Assembly (NCBI GenBank): GCA_050944855.1
Contig: JBMNRU010000007.1
Coordinates: 1-64,000, forward strand
Length of the DNA stretch: 64,000 nt
Direction of reading: 5' to 3'
From: Lactonifactor sp050944855
GTDB lineage: Bacteria; Bacillota; Clostridia; Lachnospirales; Lachnospiraceae
Part shown: in pieces, positions 43,401 through 51,410 of the stretch
Position numbering within the stretch: the stretch's first letter is position 1
Layout: the number at the start of each line of letters is the position of its first letter
Made by a program: the position numbers and the translations under genes
The notes under the pieces: generated by a model
Told to the model about the DNA's origin: nothing
What the model saw: the letters and a program-made list of their open reading frames with translations, nothing else
Database searches by the model: none

Positions 43401-45534
43401 TGATGCTTATCCATGGGCGAAAGATCTGGTGAACCGGGCTGTGCTTCGTATTGTAGAGATAGAAGAAAAACGGGGAGAACTGCCAACGGTTTTAACAGAT
43501 GCGGCACGTGCCATAGAACGATTTGAGGGTGCAGAACATTTTTGCAATCTTCTGGCCGCGTTGGGAAAAGAAAATTTCTTCCGGGGTTATGCCTATTCTC
43601 AGGATTCTACAAAAAGGGCTGTGCTGAGCCTTCTGCTGAAACGCTGCTATCCGGCAAAGGAGGATACACCAGAGCGTCTTGCAAATTATTTAAAACAGAC
43701 AGATATTAAGGAAAAACGTCTTGCGGAAGCGGTGATGTATGCACCTCAGTGGGCGGAGTTTGCAGAAAAGATTTTAGGATGGAAGGGCTTGAAATGCGCG
43801 GTGTGGTTTTTTCATGCTCATATTAATGAGTCTTTCTCTGCAGAAAAAGAGACCGAGGTGGCCATGTATTCGCCGATCACACCGCAGCAGTTTAATGACG
43901 GGGCATTCGATAAAGACTGGTTTTTCCGGGCGTATCATGCTCTTGGAGAAAAAAGATTTCAGATTTTGTATAAATCAGCTAAATATATTACTTCCGGAGG
44001 AAATCAACATCGGCGTTCCCAGCTTTACAGCGATGCAGTATTAGGAAGATTGGATGCGGAGAGTCTGAAGCAGGAAATTACAGAAAAACGGAACCAGGAA
44101 AAGTTACGCTGCTATCCATTGATACCGATTCCGGAAAATTGCCCGGAAGAAGCGCTTCGACGATATGAATTTCTGCAGAAGTTCCTGAAGGAAAGCAAAC
44201 AATTTGGTGCGCAGCGGAGAGAAAGTGAGAAAAAGGCCGTGGCTACAGCTATGGAAAATCTTGCGATCACTACAGGTTTTATGGATGTGAACCGGATGGT
44301 CTGGTATCTGGAAAGTGAAAAGCTGGAGGAAATACGGCCGCTTATGGAGCCGCAGACGGTGGAAGGCGTACAGATCTGGCTGGAGATCACGGAAGACGGC
44401 ACAGCAGAACTGGCAGTTTCCAAGGCAGGAAAACGGCAGAAATCGCTGCCGAAAGCGATCAGTAAAAATGAAGTGGTACTTTCCTTGAAGGCAACGATCA
44501 AAGAATTAAAAGAGCAAAAGAGCAGAGCGAAGGAAAGCCTGGAACGTGCCATGGTGGAGCGCACCAAATTCGGCAAAGCAGAGCTTGCAAAAATCATAGA
44601 TAATCCGGTGCTTTCCCCTATGCTGGCCGCTTTGGTATGGAACTGTGACGGCAAGAATGGATTTTTGCAGAAACAAGGGGAAGAGCTTTTGCTCTGTGAT
44701 ATGGTCGGAAACTGTCAGCCGCTATTACAGGAAGTGCATATCGCACACCCCCATGATCTCATGAGGACAGGGGAATGGGCAGACTATATGAGATTTCTCT
44801 ATGAAAGAAAAATAGTACAGCCGTTTAAGCAGGTTTTCCGTGAATACTATCCTATCACAGAGGACGAACGCCAGGAAAAAAACATATCCCGCCGTTATGC
44901 CGGGTATCAGGTACAGCCGAAGAAGACTGTGGCGCTTTTAAAAACCCGCGGCTGGACTGTGGATTACGAGGAAGGTCTGCAGAAAGTATTCTATAAAGAA
45001 AACCTGATCGTGCGTATGTATGCTTTGGCGGACTGGTTTTCTCCTGCAGATATAGAGGCGCCGACACTGGAAACGATACAGTTTTTTGACAGAGACAGTG
45101 GAAAAACAGTAGAATTTGAACATGTTCCGCCGATTCTGTTCTCCGAAGTCATGCGGGATATCGATCTGGCAGTCAGCGTTGCCTATGTGGGCGGCGTTGA
45201 TCCGGAGGCAAGCCATTCTACGGTAGAAATGCGCATGGCTATTGCTGCTGAACTTCTGAAGCTTTTGAAAATTTCTAATGTGGAATTTATCGGTTCCCAT
45301 GCCAAGATTAAGGGGAGCCTGGGAAATTATTCTGTGCATATGGGTTCTGGAATTGTGCATGTCCAGGCAGTGGGGGCAGTGACGATTTTGCCGGTACATT
45401 CCCAGGCAAGAGGCCGGATTTTCCTGCCGTTTGCAGACGATGATCCAAAGACGCAGGAGATTATGTCTAAGATTCTGCTTCTGGCAGAGGATAAAAAAAT
45501 AAAAGATCCGGAGATACTAAGGCAGCTGAAATAG
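40456..45534 (+). CDS. DUF4132-containing giant protein (MolR/YehI-like)
   Basis: A 1692-residue cytoplasmic protein with no signal peptide or clear membrane span. Most of the first 1100 residues are helical and HEAT-repeat-like (DKSVYVKELAVQRLSACSLLEED, SKSSSLRKAVMSVFAAQPAV). The last 450 carry the DUF4132 region, with WLEITEDGTAELAVSKAGK, ENLIVRMYALADWFSPADIEAP and FADDDPKTQEIMSKILLLAEDKKIKDPEIL (seen in parts), as in E. coli MolR/YehI. The WGR domain of the E. coli protein was not seen. The family's function is unknown. RBS GGGAGG precedes ATG 40456. Confidence 0.8.
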   Translation: MERRKLEFQQKAWEEVREKAKKETLFDKGLSDALGDLANYCYSKDAFSNVWKCLSGIYRKEPNELKTLEEFWAPELQKAVSLFVGKERLQDMIEMSGIQITGQFSQSMWRRSYRSSDVGYHAASLIISVANWLYWHFYGVSAEEMLTCEHDWIRGYKYYLALEIRRENTEVLKMLQDAILGENQQVLLSRPMIQAIVISGHKGMLDLLLRLLVAARLQEGLRQSILESADEGSTETLIWIMKVCLKEDLFRYSSAIRAFDTWTGLGYGDAKAAVVKKMAAFAYACLTDEKMRKQYRNSENNLEAYLAIWSMGCYEIADTDETVRKLLDDEMKYRRILGWFFVTHTDHAGYQMKMAASYLWERDEETLAWIVHNLALTPALLSGYTYGRKEWKWQSVENSMFPRDKEKRRKLFAELKAAAEFIGNKNREFQGNPFDFSSITLENSRVIKCMLSVAGYDMDRAMIDELYQMLPLMDVDTRRAFYANFLCPETIMIHRQYLREALEDKSVYVKELAVQRLSACSLLEEDLLALACSLRSKSSSLRKAVMSVFAAQPAVRLSPVVETLLLSGESSQIQAGIELLLSVKTEHPEILKAHAEHLEKVREGKISTQTEILLDQLEDTQEVLAEVYTEENGFGLYCPAVTEEAAALPEKAETKPRGLIGKLFGRPSAPEEDIFTLQEIKSYLPASKEYAKLMERMNSVFEKHADYEYEIIRYDGSREKILFGNPAYGGIRIPAEFGKQEFYMGAKTLRMEMVPFYQEFLEAMGEYTTNLPKMLGLCYTAARWQEPGSWYNLETGKWFQGLLEKGFAVTYHNWGYENYKNRYWQMLDIIRLLPQEFDAHTCFKMAMKFQRSIIKLIGYENLGKNYAEEIQEKKRYYSSGDNKKYPMNHRSVGYWRIVMSSCAADPEDFREWFLEEYRQEHRMLGKSVAKPLTLEEYFRAVDEKIVPKDVLYEKILRSKTSQSDIRVLTAPNKFGLQGKRIYDAYPWAKDLVNRAVLRIVEIEEKRGELPTVLTDAARAIERFEGAEHFCNLLAALGKENFFRGYAYSQDSTKRAVLSLLLKRCYPAKEDTPERLANYLKQTDIKEKRLAEAVMYAPQWAEFAEKILGWKGLKCAVWFFHAHINESFSAEKETEVAMYSPITPQQFNDGAFDKDWFFRAYHALGEKRFQILYKSAKYITSGGNQHRRSQLYSDAVLGRLDAESLKQEITEKRNQEKLRCYPLIPIPENCPEEALRRYEFLQKFLKESKQFGAQRRESEKKAVATAMENLAITTGFMDVNRMVWYLESEKLEEIRPLMEPQTVEGVQIWLEITEDGTAELAVSKAGKRQKSLPKAISKNEVVLSLKATIKELKEQKSRAKESLERAMVERTKFGKAELAKIIDNPVLSPMLAALVWNCDGKNGFLQKQGEELLLCDMVGNCQPLLQEVHIAHPHDLMRTGEWADYMRFLYERKIVQPFKQVFREYYPITEDERQEKNISRRYAGYQVQPKKTVALLKTRGWTVDYEEGLQKVFYKENLIVRMYALADWFSPADIEAPTLETIQFFDRDSGKTVEFEHVPPILFSEVMRDIDLAVSVAYVGGVDPEASHSTVEMRMAIAAELLKLLKISNVEFIGSHAKIKGSLGNYSVHMGSGIVHVQAVGAVTILPVHSQARGRIFLPFADDDPKTQEIMSKILLLAEDKKIKDPEILRQLK

Positions 45535-45545
45535 TAAAGGAAGAT

Positions 45546-46141
45546 ATGAAAAAAGGAATCATTTTTACGCTGGCATTTAGAATTATGGGAATGATTACGT
45601 TCATTCTCTTCCGCCGGAGGAATATGTAAAGCCCGAAGAAATGAACAGAAATGTCCTTCCCCCGACGCTGAGGCTGGCTTTCAGGATTATAGTGATTGCG
45701 GTGGCTTTAAGCAGCATATTCTTGAGGGCAAAACTGTTTCCGGATATTCACCCCATAGGAACAGAACGTTTTATAGAAACTGCCGGTGCGGCAGGTTATA
45801 CAGCCAATGATACAACGGCAGAGTTAAGCCAGAGCTGGAGAGTAGGTTCTATGTTAAAAGAAGCCTATTCGTTTAATGATGGCAATGTCAGAATGGATTT
45901 TGCTGTTATGGATACGGCGGAAAGTGCCAGTGTATTGTTTGACAGCATGACACTTCCCATATCGGACGGCGACAGGAAGGATTTAGACGGGATGGTTCAT
46001 GAACTGTATTCCGTAGAAAACGAAACATTTTATATGGCCAAAATTCGTATCAGAGATACCGTTCTTTATGTTTCGGCACAAGCTGCATATAAGCCAAAGG
46101 CTGAGAAATTATTAAAAGAACTGGGATATTGGAAGGAATGA
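45546..46141 (+). pseudogene. Small membrane protein, probably frameshifted
   Basis: An ATG at 45546 opens a frame reading MKKGIIFTLAFRIMGMITFIL that stops at 45629. The next frame, without its own ribosome site, continues PPEEYVKPEEMNRNV and then 166 residues from ATG 45641 with another membrane helix (AFRIIVIAVALSSIFL) and a soluble end. Adding one base near 45610 would join both into one protein of about 197 residues with two membrane helices. Either the gene is broken or the base call is wrong. The family was not recognised. It lies 11 nt after the DUF4132 gene. Confidence 0.6.
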
Positions 46142-46166
46142 CATATGAAATGGATAAGGAGGATAT

Positions 46167-46205
46167 CACTTCATCACCTGATTGGATGATGAAGTGGTAC
46201 CCTCT
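46167..46205. terminator. Hairpin between convergent genes
   Basis: CACTTCATCA (46167-46176) pairs with TGATGAAGTG (46187-46196), followed by GTACCCTCTTTCTTA. It probably ends the DUF4132 unit. Confidence 0.6.
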
Positions 46206-46212
46206 TTCTTAG

Positions 46213-47118
46213 TTATCTCCGGTCACTTCTTCGTATGAGTCCGTAACCTATGGAATATGGTCCGGCATGAACGCCGATGGTCGCACCGATCTTACAAAGC
46301 GGCATAGAGGAAACCGTGCCGAATACTTTGCTTAGACTTTCTATGGTCATGGTCTGAAATTTTTCTGCTTCTTTTGTATCGTGACAATAGCCGATCAGAA
46401 TCGTACAATCGTCCGGCGTACAGTTATGTTCTTTTAAATAGGAAATCAGAAGTTCGATCACACCGTTCAGGGAGTTTTTGCGTCCCCGTTTGATGCCGGA
46501 GGAATGGATTTCGCCGTTTTCCAGAGTGATCAAAGGTTTTACATTCAGAAACGTTCCGGCGATATTTGTTACTTTTCCAATTCGTCCGCCATGGTAAAGA
46601 TAATCCAGATTTCCTACAGTAAACAGAATTCGTCCGCTTTTGATCAGTTCCTCCATTATTTCTATGGTCTGATCCAGGGTGTATCCGCTATCCCGCAGTC
46701 GGCATACTTCCAATACGTAAGCCCCCTGCATTAAGGTACAGGACAGAGAATTTAAAATTTCTACCCGAATATCCGGATACGCTTCCTTTAACATTTCCTT
46801 TGCAATCTGGGCAGACTGCAGGGAAGAACTTAATTTAGAAGAAATACAGATACAGAGAATATCCGAGCCTTCTTTTGCCCGGCGTTCAAAACAGGTATAA
46901 AAATCCTGGGGAGACGGAGCGGCGGTCATGGGATATGTTTTTGGATCATCTATCATACGTTGATAAAATTCATTCAGATCAATTTCGACGCCTTCCTTTT
47001 TATACTGATTGCCGTCAAAGGAAACCAGAAAATGTACAATATCGAGCTCCATTTCTTTTACGATACGATCCGGAAGATCACAGGAGCCGTCACTAATAAT
47101 ACAAAATTTCTTATCCAT
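46213..47118 (-). CDS. DegV-family fatty-acid-binding protein
   Basis: A 301-residue DegV/EDD-fold protein. It starts CIISDGSCDLPDRIVKEM; YPMTAAPSPQDFYTCFERRAKEG and SSKLSSSLQSAQIAKEML form the N-terminal lobe, and VGNLDYLYHGGRIGKVTNIAG is the lipid-contact segment. In Firmicutes, DegV-type FakB proteins hold a fatty acid for the kinase FakA. No fakA is in the window. It stands alone on the minus strand, divergent from the LexA-box promoter at 47246. Confidence 0.9.
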   Translation of the reverse strand: MDKKFCIISDGSCDLPDRIVKEMELDIVHFLVSFDGNQYKKEGVEIDLNEFYQRMIDDPKTYPMTAAPSPQDFYTCFERRAKEGSDILCICISSKLSSSLQSAQIAKEMLKEAYPDIRVEILNSLSCTLMQGAYVLEVCRLRDSGYTLDQTIEIMEELIKSGRILFTVGNLDYLYHGGRIGKVTNIAGTFLNVKPLITLENGEIHSSGIKRGRKNSLNGVIELLISYLKEHNCTPDDCTILIGYCHDTKEAEKFQTMTIESLSKVFGTVSSMPLCKIGATIGVHAGPYSIGYGLIRRSDRR

Positions 47119-47245
47119 TATTCCTACCTCTTTTATTGACTTGAATATGTAACGGAAATTATAACATTCTTTTTATAAATTGTGAAGGGATATAGGTATC
47201 TGTCAGTTATTGGGTTGGGCATAGAACAGATGAAGAAGGAAAAAC

Positions 47246-47259
47246 AGAACAAAAGTTCG
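47246..47259 (+). promoter_or_regulatory. LexA (SOS) box
   Basis: AGAACAAAAGTTCG has the Gram-positive LexA/DinR core GAAC-N4-GTTC with the outer G on one side. It lies just upstream of a promoter-like sequence (-10 TATAAT at 47290) pointing toward uvrB, which is 4.1 kb away beyond the island. The natural target is probably uvrB. Confidence 0.65.
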
Positions 47260-47266
47260 ATTTTTG

Positions 47267-47295
47267 TGTACTTTTCCCATTGCGTATGGTATAAT
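47267..47295 (+). promoter_or_regulatory. Putative original uvrB promoter
   Basis: TGTACT (47267-47272), a 17-bp spacer and a perfect TATAAT (47290-47295), directly after the LexA box. The -35 is weak, as in many SOS promoters. Confidence 0.5.
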
Positions 47296-47376
47296 AAAAA
47301 CGTCACTGCACGAGGATAATAATCAAATCTTTGCAAGTAAATAGCAAATCGTTTTGCTGCGTAAAGAAGAATTTAG

Positions 47377-47496
47377 GATGTTGTTAAAGGAAAAGGATAC
47401 ATTAGATATGATATAGGTGTAGATGCAAATGAGTTTTATCCGGTATCGGTCAAACAGATTATAGAGTTTTTTGAGACAGAAAAGGAGAATCAATGA
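47377..47496 (+). pseudogene. C-terminal gene remnant before RhuM
   Basis: After a stop codon the frame reads DVVKGKGYIRYDIGVDANEF then YPVSVKQIIEFFETEKENQ and a stop that overlaps the ATG of the next gene (ATGA). The coherent, acidic C-terminus without any start codon points to a truncated gene that was once translationally coupled to the RhuM gene. I do not recognise the family. The rest of 47119-47376 holds the DegV leader, the LexA box and no other gene. Confidence 0.55.
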
Positions 47497-48378
47497 AGCA
47501 GGAACATGAAATTGTTTTATATCAAATAGAAGATACAAATGTATGTGTGAATGTTATTTTTAAAGAGGAAACTTTTTGGATGACGCAGAAGGCGATAGCA
47601 GAATTATTTGATGTTAATGTACCAGCCATTTCAAAACATTTATCTAATATATTCGAAGAGGAAGAACTTATAAAAGAGTCAACTGTTTCCAAAATGGAAA
47701 TAGTTCAAAAAGAGGGAAAGAGAAATGTTAAACGTGAGCAAGAATTTTATAATCTTGATGCTATTATAGCAGTCGGTTATCGTGTAAATTCCCAAAAAGC
47801 AACGCGCTTTCGTCAATGGGCAACAAAAACATTAAAGGAATATATTACCAAGGGCTTTGTTCTTAATGACGATATGCTTAAAAATGGCAGGCCATTTGGG
47901 AAAGATTATTTTGATGAATTGCTGGAACGTGTTCGAGAAATTCGAGCAAGTGAGCGCAGAGCCTATCAGAAGATTACCGATGTTTTTGAACAATGTAGTT
48001 ATGATTATGATAAAAATAGTGATATTACGAAAGCGTTTTATGCATTTGTGCAGAATAAACTTCATTTTGCTATTACAGGGAAGACAGCAGCAGAATTAGT
48101 ATATGAGCGGGCAGATGCGGAAAAACCAGCTATGGGGCTTACTACTTGGAAAGATGCTCCGGATGGTAAAGTATTAAAGAAAGATATTGGTATTGCCAAG
48201 AATTATTTAAATGAAAAAGAATTATCGCGTTTAAACAGACTTGTAACAATGTTTATTGATTATGCGGAATTAATGGCTGAAGATGAAATTTTAATGAGTA
48301 TGCAGGACTGGGTAGAACAGACAAATATATGTTTCCGAATTTGATCGAGAGGTAGAACGTTATTTAAAAGGTGAATAG
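47493..48378 (+). pseudogene. RhuM-family protein, C-terminally damaged
   Basis: The open frame (47493-48344, 283 residues) is a RhuM/virulence-family protein: WMTQKAIAELFDVNVPAISKHL (helix-turn-helix-like), EFYNLDAIIAVGYRVNS, ATRFRQWATKTLKEYI and TKGFVLNDDMLKNGRPFG. It ends abruptly after DWVEQTN. In the next frame, VSEFDREVERYLKGE and a stop (to 48378) are the natural C-terminus of the family, so about 40 residues were deleted with a frame change. The family is found in restriction and mobile loci, and its role is unclear. Confidence 0.8.
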
Positions 48379-48403
48379 TAAAAAGTAGAAAATACTGATT
48401 TAA

Positions 48404-48790
48404 AAGATATTTGCCGATGGTGAATTAGATGAGGCATCAGTTATTCAAAAATTTCGAATAACTGCATCAGATGGTAAAGTCTATAATACAAATCATTATA
48501 ATTTAAAAGCTATTATTGCAGTAGGCAATAAAGCAGATTCAGAACGGGCAGTGCAATTTCGAAAATGGGCAAATGGTATTATAGAAGAATTTACAATTAA
48601 AGGCTTTGTAATGGATAATGAACGGCTCAAAAATTTTGGGACGATTTTAACAAAGGATTATTTTGAAGAACAATTACAAAGAATTTGTGAGATTCGGTTA
48701 TTTGAATGAAGATTTTACCAGAGGGTTACAGATGTCTATGCTATAAGTATAGATTATGATCCGAGAGCGAAGACAAGCATTGCGGTTTTG
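48404..48790 (+). pseudogene. Second RhuM-family remnant
   Basis: With no start, the frame reads KIFADGELDEASVIQKF, then NTNHYNLKAIIAVGNKADSE, FRKWANGIIEEFTIKGFVMD and LTKDYFEEQLQRICEIRLFE, then a stop. RFYQRVTDVYAISIDYDPRAK continues in another frame. This parallels the gene before it (NLDAIIAVGYRVNS, FRQWATKTLKEYITKGFVLND), so two related RhuM genes once stood in tandem; this copy has lost both ends and its frame. Confidence 0.75.
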
Positions 48791-48912
48791 GTAAGCTAAT
48801 ACCGCATACATAGCAGAGGGAATTTGTAAACTCTGCAAAATGGAAATTCGCATATTGGAATGAATAGTTTCTACTTGCTATGCTTATGAGTTGAAGAAAA
48901 GAGGTGAGCAGG

Positions 48913-49174
48913 GTGCGAATTGGAGATATTGATATTTATCATCTTCCGGCATGGTTGGAGGGCATTTTCGAGGAAGTAGAAAGAACGTGTTATACGAAAC
49001 TAGGGGGAAGATTCCGAGTTTTACCGAGAGATTTTGGAAGAAGTTCATGAGTTGTTGGATAAGCATAGATTCCTTTCTACGATTGCTGACAGTGATGAGA
49101 TTGTAGAGCCGATGAATTTAAGTCTGGAAGAAACAGAAGCATTATCCAGATTTTGGGCATTGGAAGTCGATTGA
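48913..49174 (+). pseudogene. Small acidic protein broken in a G run
   Basis: A GTG at 48913 behind GAGGTGAGCAGG starts RIGDIDIYHLPAWLEGIFEE then VERTCYTKLG. At a GGGGG run near 49012 the frame must change by one base to continue EDSEFYREILEEVHELLDKH and on to FWALEVD, stop. Joined, it would be about 87 residues. The gene was probably killed by a homopolymer slip. The family is not recognised. The remaining 49175-49285 holds nothing that I can name. Confidence 0.5.
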
Positions 49175-49285
49175 ATATCGACGGAAATGGTGCTGTATTT
49201 GTTGGTGTGTCGGAGTATGTGGGAGTTGATGGAGTTGTTAAATTTGAAATAGTAGAAAAAATTTTCTTTTGCCTGGAATAAAAAG

Positions 49286-49314
49286 TTTACTTCTACACAA
49301 TAATAAAGTATAAT
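49286..49314 (+). promoter_or_regulatory. Promoter of AbiE pair
   Basis: TTTACT (49286-49291), a 17-bp spacer and a perfect TATAAT (49309-49314). GTAGAA (49252-49257) and TTCTAC (49291-49296) form an inverted repeat over the -35 region, where an AbiEi-type autorepressor could bind. Confidence 0.6.
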
Positions 49315-49341
49315 AAATGTGTGAAAGTCAGGTGATGAAAA

Positions 49342-49935
49342 ATGAATAAAAAAGAAAAATTAGATGATATGTTATATAAAAAGAGTGGAATTCTTCAGAC
49401 TTCTGATGTGGTTGAGGCGGGGATTTCAAAGACTTATTTTATGGAATATGCAAAGAAAGCAGAGCTAGAACGTGTGGCAAAAGGAATTTACTTGTCACCG
49501 GACGCATGGGCAGATCCTTTTTATTTATTACAAATAAGATATCCTCAAATTATTTTTTCACATGAAACTTCACTTTATTTGTTAGGAATGGCGGAACGAG
49601 AGCCGTTGCAATTTACGATTACTGTAAAAGCAGGATACCATGCAAAGAGCATGGAAGAACAGAGAGTAAAAGTATATCGGGTAAAAAAAGAACTTTTGGA
49701 TTTGGGGATAGTGAAAGTAGAATCCCCAGAGGGACATCTTGTGAAAGCGTACAATGCGGAACGTACCGTGTGTGATTTATTACGCAGCCGCAGCAATGTA
49801 GAGATTCAGGATTTACAGTCAGCAATAAAGGAATATATGCGAAGTAAAGAAAAAAATCTGCCACAACTTATGCGATATGCAAAAGAATTTCGTGTAGAAA
49901 AATTTTTAAGACCATATTTAGAGGTATTGTTATAA
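49342..49935 (+). CDS. abiEi: AbiEi-family antitoxin
   Basis: A 197-residue antitoxin of the type IV AbiE system. Residues 1-55 form a winged helix (LQTSDVVEAGISKTYFMEYA, LERVAKGIYLSPDAW), and the rest is the AbiEi C-terminal domain with FSHETSLYLLGMAEREP and YNAERTVCDLLRSRSN. Members repress their own promoter through inverted repeats and neutralise the partner nucleotidyltransferase. The stop TAA overlaps the ATG of the toxin gene (TAATG), showing translational coupling. Reading frame and motifs look intact, unlike the surrounding ruins. RBS AGGTGA precedes ATG 49342. Confidence 0.88.
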   Translation: MNKKEKLDDMLYKKSGILQTSDVVEAGISKTYFMEYAKKAELERVAKGIYLSPDAWADPFYLLQIRYPQIIFSHETSLYLLGMAEREPLQFTITVKAGYHAKSMEEQRVKVYRVKKELLDLGIVKVESPEGHLVKAYNAERTVCDLLRSRSNVEIQDLQSAIKEYMRSKEKNLPQLMRYAKEFRVEKFLRPYLEVLL

Positions 49936-50777
49936 TGATTAAAACTTCAAGACAGTTGAAAGCGTTAGTAAGAAATTTAACAAAAGGTGACAGCATACAG
50001 GCACAGATTATTATGCGGAATTATGTGATGGAACGCTTTTTAGAACGGATTTCACTTTCAAAATATAGAAACAATTTCATTTTGAAAGGAGGAATGCTGG
50101 TATCTGCTATGGTAGGATTGGATACCCGTTCTACAATGGATATTGATACAACTATAAAAAATTTGCCGCTGTCTATAGAAAATGCAAGGGAAATGATAGA
50201 AGAAATTATCGAAATTCCTATTGATGATGGCATGACATTTTCTATAAAAAGTGTCAGTGAAATTATGGATGAGGCAGAATATAGCGGAGTACGGGTAAAT
50301 CTGGAGGCTACGTTGGAAACAATGCGGACACCATTAAAAGTAGATATTTCCACAGGAGATATTATTACACCGAAAGAAGTATCTTACACGTTTAAACTGA
50401 TGTTTGAAGAACGTACTATATCTATTTTAGCCTATAATCTGGAAACAGTGCTTGCAGAGAAAATGGAAACGGTAATAGCAAGAGGCATCGTGAATACAAG
50501 ATTGAGAGATTATTATGATCTGTATATTTTGCAGAATGAATACACCCATTCGATCAACATGGAACAGCTTAAGGAAGCATTTTTAGCAACAAGCAAAAAG
50601 CGTAATTCTGTACAACTAATAGCCGATGGTAATAGAATTTTAAAAGAAATAGAGAATAGTGAAGTTATGCAGAGGTTATGGAAAAGTTATCAAAAGAAAT
50701 TCAGTTATGCAGAAGATATTAGTTGGAAAATGGTAATGGATAGTATTGAAAAATTGTTTCCACAAATATCGGAATAG
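49935..50777 (+). CDS. abiEii: AbiEii-family nucleotidyltransferase toxin
   Basis: A 280-residue protein of the AbiEii/AbiGii toxin family. FILKGGMLVSAMVG and RSTMDIDTTIKN are the nucleotidyltransferase-fold GG and DxD-type motifs, PLKVDISTGD supplies the third acidic residue, and LETVLAEKMETVIARG with RLRDYYDLYIL is the family's basic helix. AbiEii toxins transfer nucleotides, in characterised members to tRNA, and block growth, giving phage abortive infection or plasmid maintenance. It appears complete, and its start overlaps the antitoxin stop. Confidence 0.88.
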   Translation: MIKTSRQLKALVRNLTKGDSIQAQIIMRNYVMERFLERISLSKYRNNFILKGGMLVSAMVGLDTRSTMDIDTTIKNLPLSIENAREMIEEIIEIPIDDGMTFSIKSVSEIMDEAEYSGVRVNLEATLETMRTPLKVDISTGDIITPKEVSYTFKLMFEERTISILAYNLETVLAEKMETVIARGIVNTRLRDYYDLYILQNEYTHSINMEQLKEAFLATSKKRNSVQLIADGNRILKEIENSEVMQRLWKSYQKKFSYAEDISWKMVMDSIEKLFPQISE

Positions 50778-50915
50778 ACAATGTAATAACTGAAACGCAT
50801 GTAAAGTGATTGAGAATTACCTTATGAGGTTACATCAAAAATTTTATGATGAATATGGAAAAGTTTAATACGTGTTATATACATAGCCGATATTGGAACA
50901 ACGCAGGATATATGA

Positions 50916-51239
50916 AAAGAGCCGCAGGAGGAGGGCGAAAGAGTTCTGAGATTGGGATTATCAGATATTCATTTTCATCAGTTGAGGAATACATATACTA
51001 CTATTCTCCTGAAGAATGACTTTAATATCAAGGGAATAGTAAATATGTTAGGGCATTCGAAAGAAATCATATCAGCAGATGTTTATGGAGATACCGCAGA
51101 GATCATCGAGGACTGTTTGTATGCAACCCTGCCATTTATGAAAGAAGTTATGCCAGAATGCAGGGAGGACAAGTACTATGATTATTCTAATATAGAAGAA
51201 ATGGTAAGTCTTGCAGATGAATATTTGCAGGCAGCATGA
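50916..51239 (+). pseudogene. Tyrosine recombinase (integrase) C-terminal fragment
   Basis: The frame open from 50916 (first start codon TTG 50952) reads LGLSDIHFHQLRNTYTTILL, then KGIVNMLGHSKEIISADVYG. These are the HxLR box, the LGHS box and the catalytic tyrosine of phage-type integrases; the N-terminal arm and core, and the first catalytic Arg/Lys, are missing. An acidic tail of about 50 residues follows. It is the strongest sign that this block arrived as a mobile element. Nothing further was recognised in 50778-50915. Confidence 0.8.
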
Positions 51240-51269
51240 TTAAAGCCAGGCAGGAATTCCGAATTTTCG

Positions 51270-51289
51270 TTACGAATTTCATTACGAAT
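51270..51289 (+). repeat. Short direct repeat near island right edge
   Basis: TTACGAAT occurs at 51270-51277 and 51282-51289, a 12-bp period. This could be an integrase arm-type site. The 51290-51410 stretch holds only a weak CGTAT/ATACG hairpin and the uvrB ribosome site. Confidence 0.4.
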
Positions 51290-51410
51290 GATTTTCAAAA
51301 TGTGGCTGATATTGAACGTATACCCATACGGGCATCCCGCGATTCAGATGCTGCGCATGGGCGTGCTGTGCACGATAAGGTATGAAAGTCATAAACGGAG
51401 GTATTTGATT

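Larger units (their letters stand above)
47307..51375 (+). mobile_element. Decayed A+T-rich insertion island between SOS promoter and uvrB
   Basis: This A+T-rich block holds gene ruins (two RhuM-type, two unknown), an AbiE toxin-antitoxin pair and a tyrosine-integrase C-terminus. TGCACGA occurs at both edges (47307-47313 and 51369-51375). Removing one copy with the block would leave the LexA promoter about 85 nt ahead of the uvrB start. The repeat is short enough to be chance, so the exact borders are inferred. Confidence 0.45.

Noticed and set aside
47493..48344. RhuM gene as an intact CDS
   Set aside because: The family C-terminus is present downstream in another frame, so the open frame is a truncated product.
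51317..51330. LexA box directly before uvrB
   Set aside because: CGTAT-ACCC-ATACG is a palindrome but lacks the GAAC/GTTC core required for LexA.
47300..51400. A multi-system defence island
   Set aside because: Apart from AbiE, only remnants are present; no intact restriction, CBASS, Thoeris or similar genes were found.
51288..51410. N-terminal extension of UvrB by 41 residues
   Set aside because: UvrB proteins begin at the MDRFILKAPY-type start, which has its own ACGGAGG; the extension is island-edge sequence.
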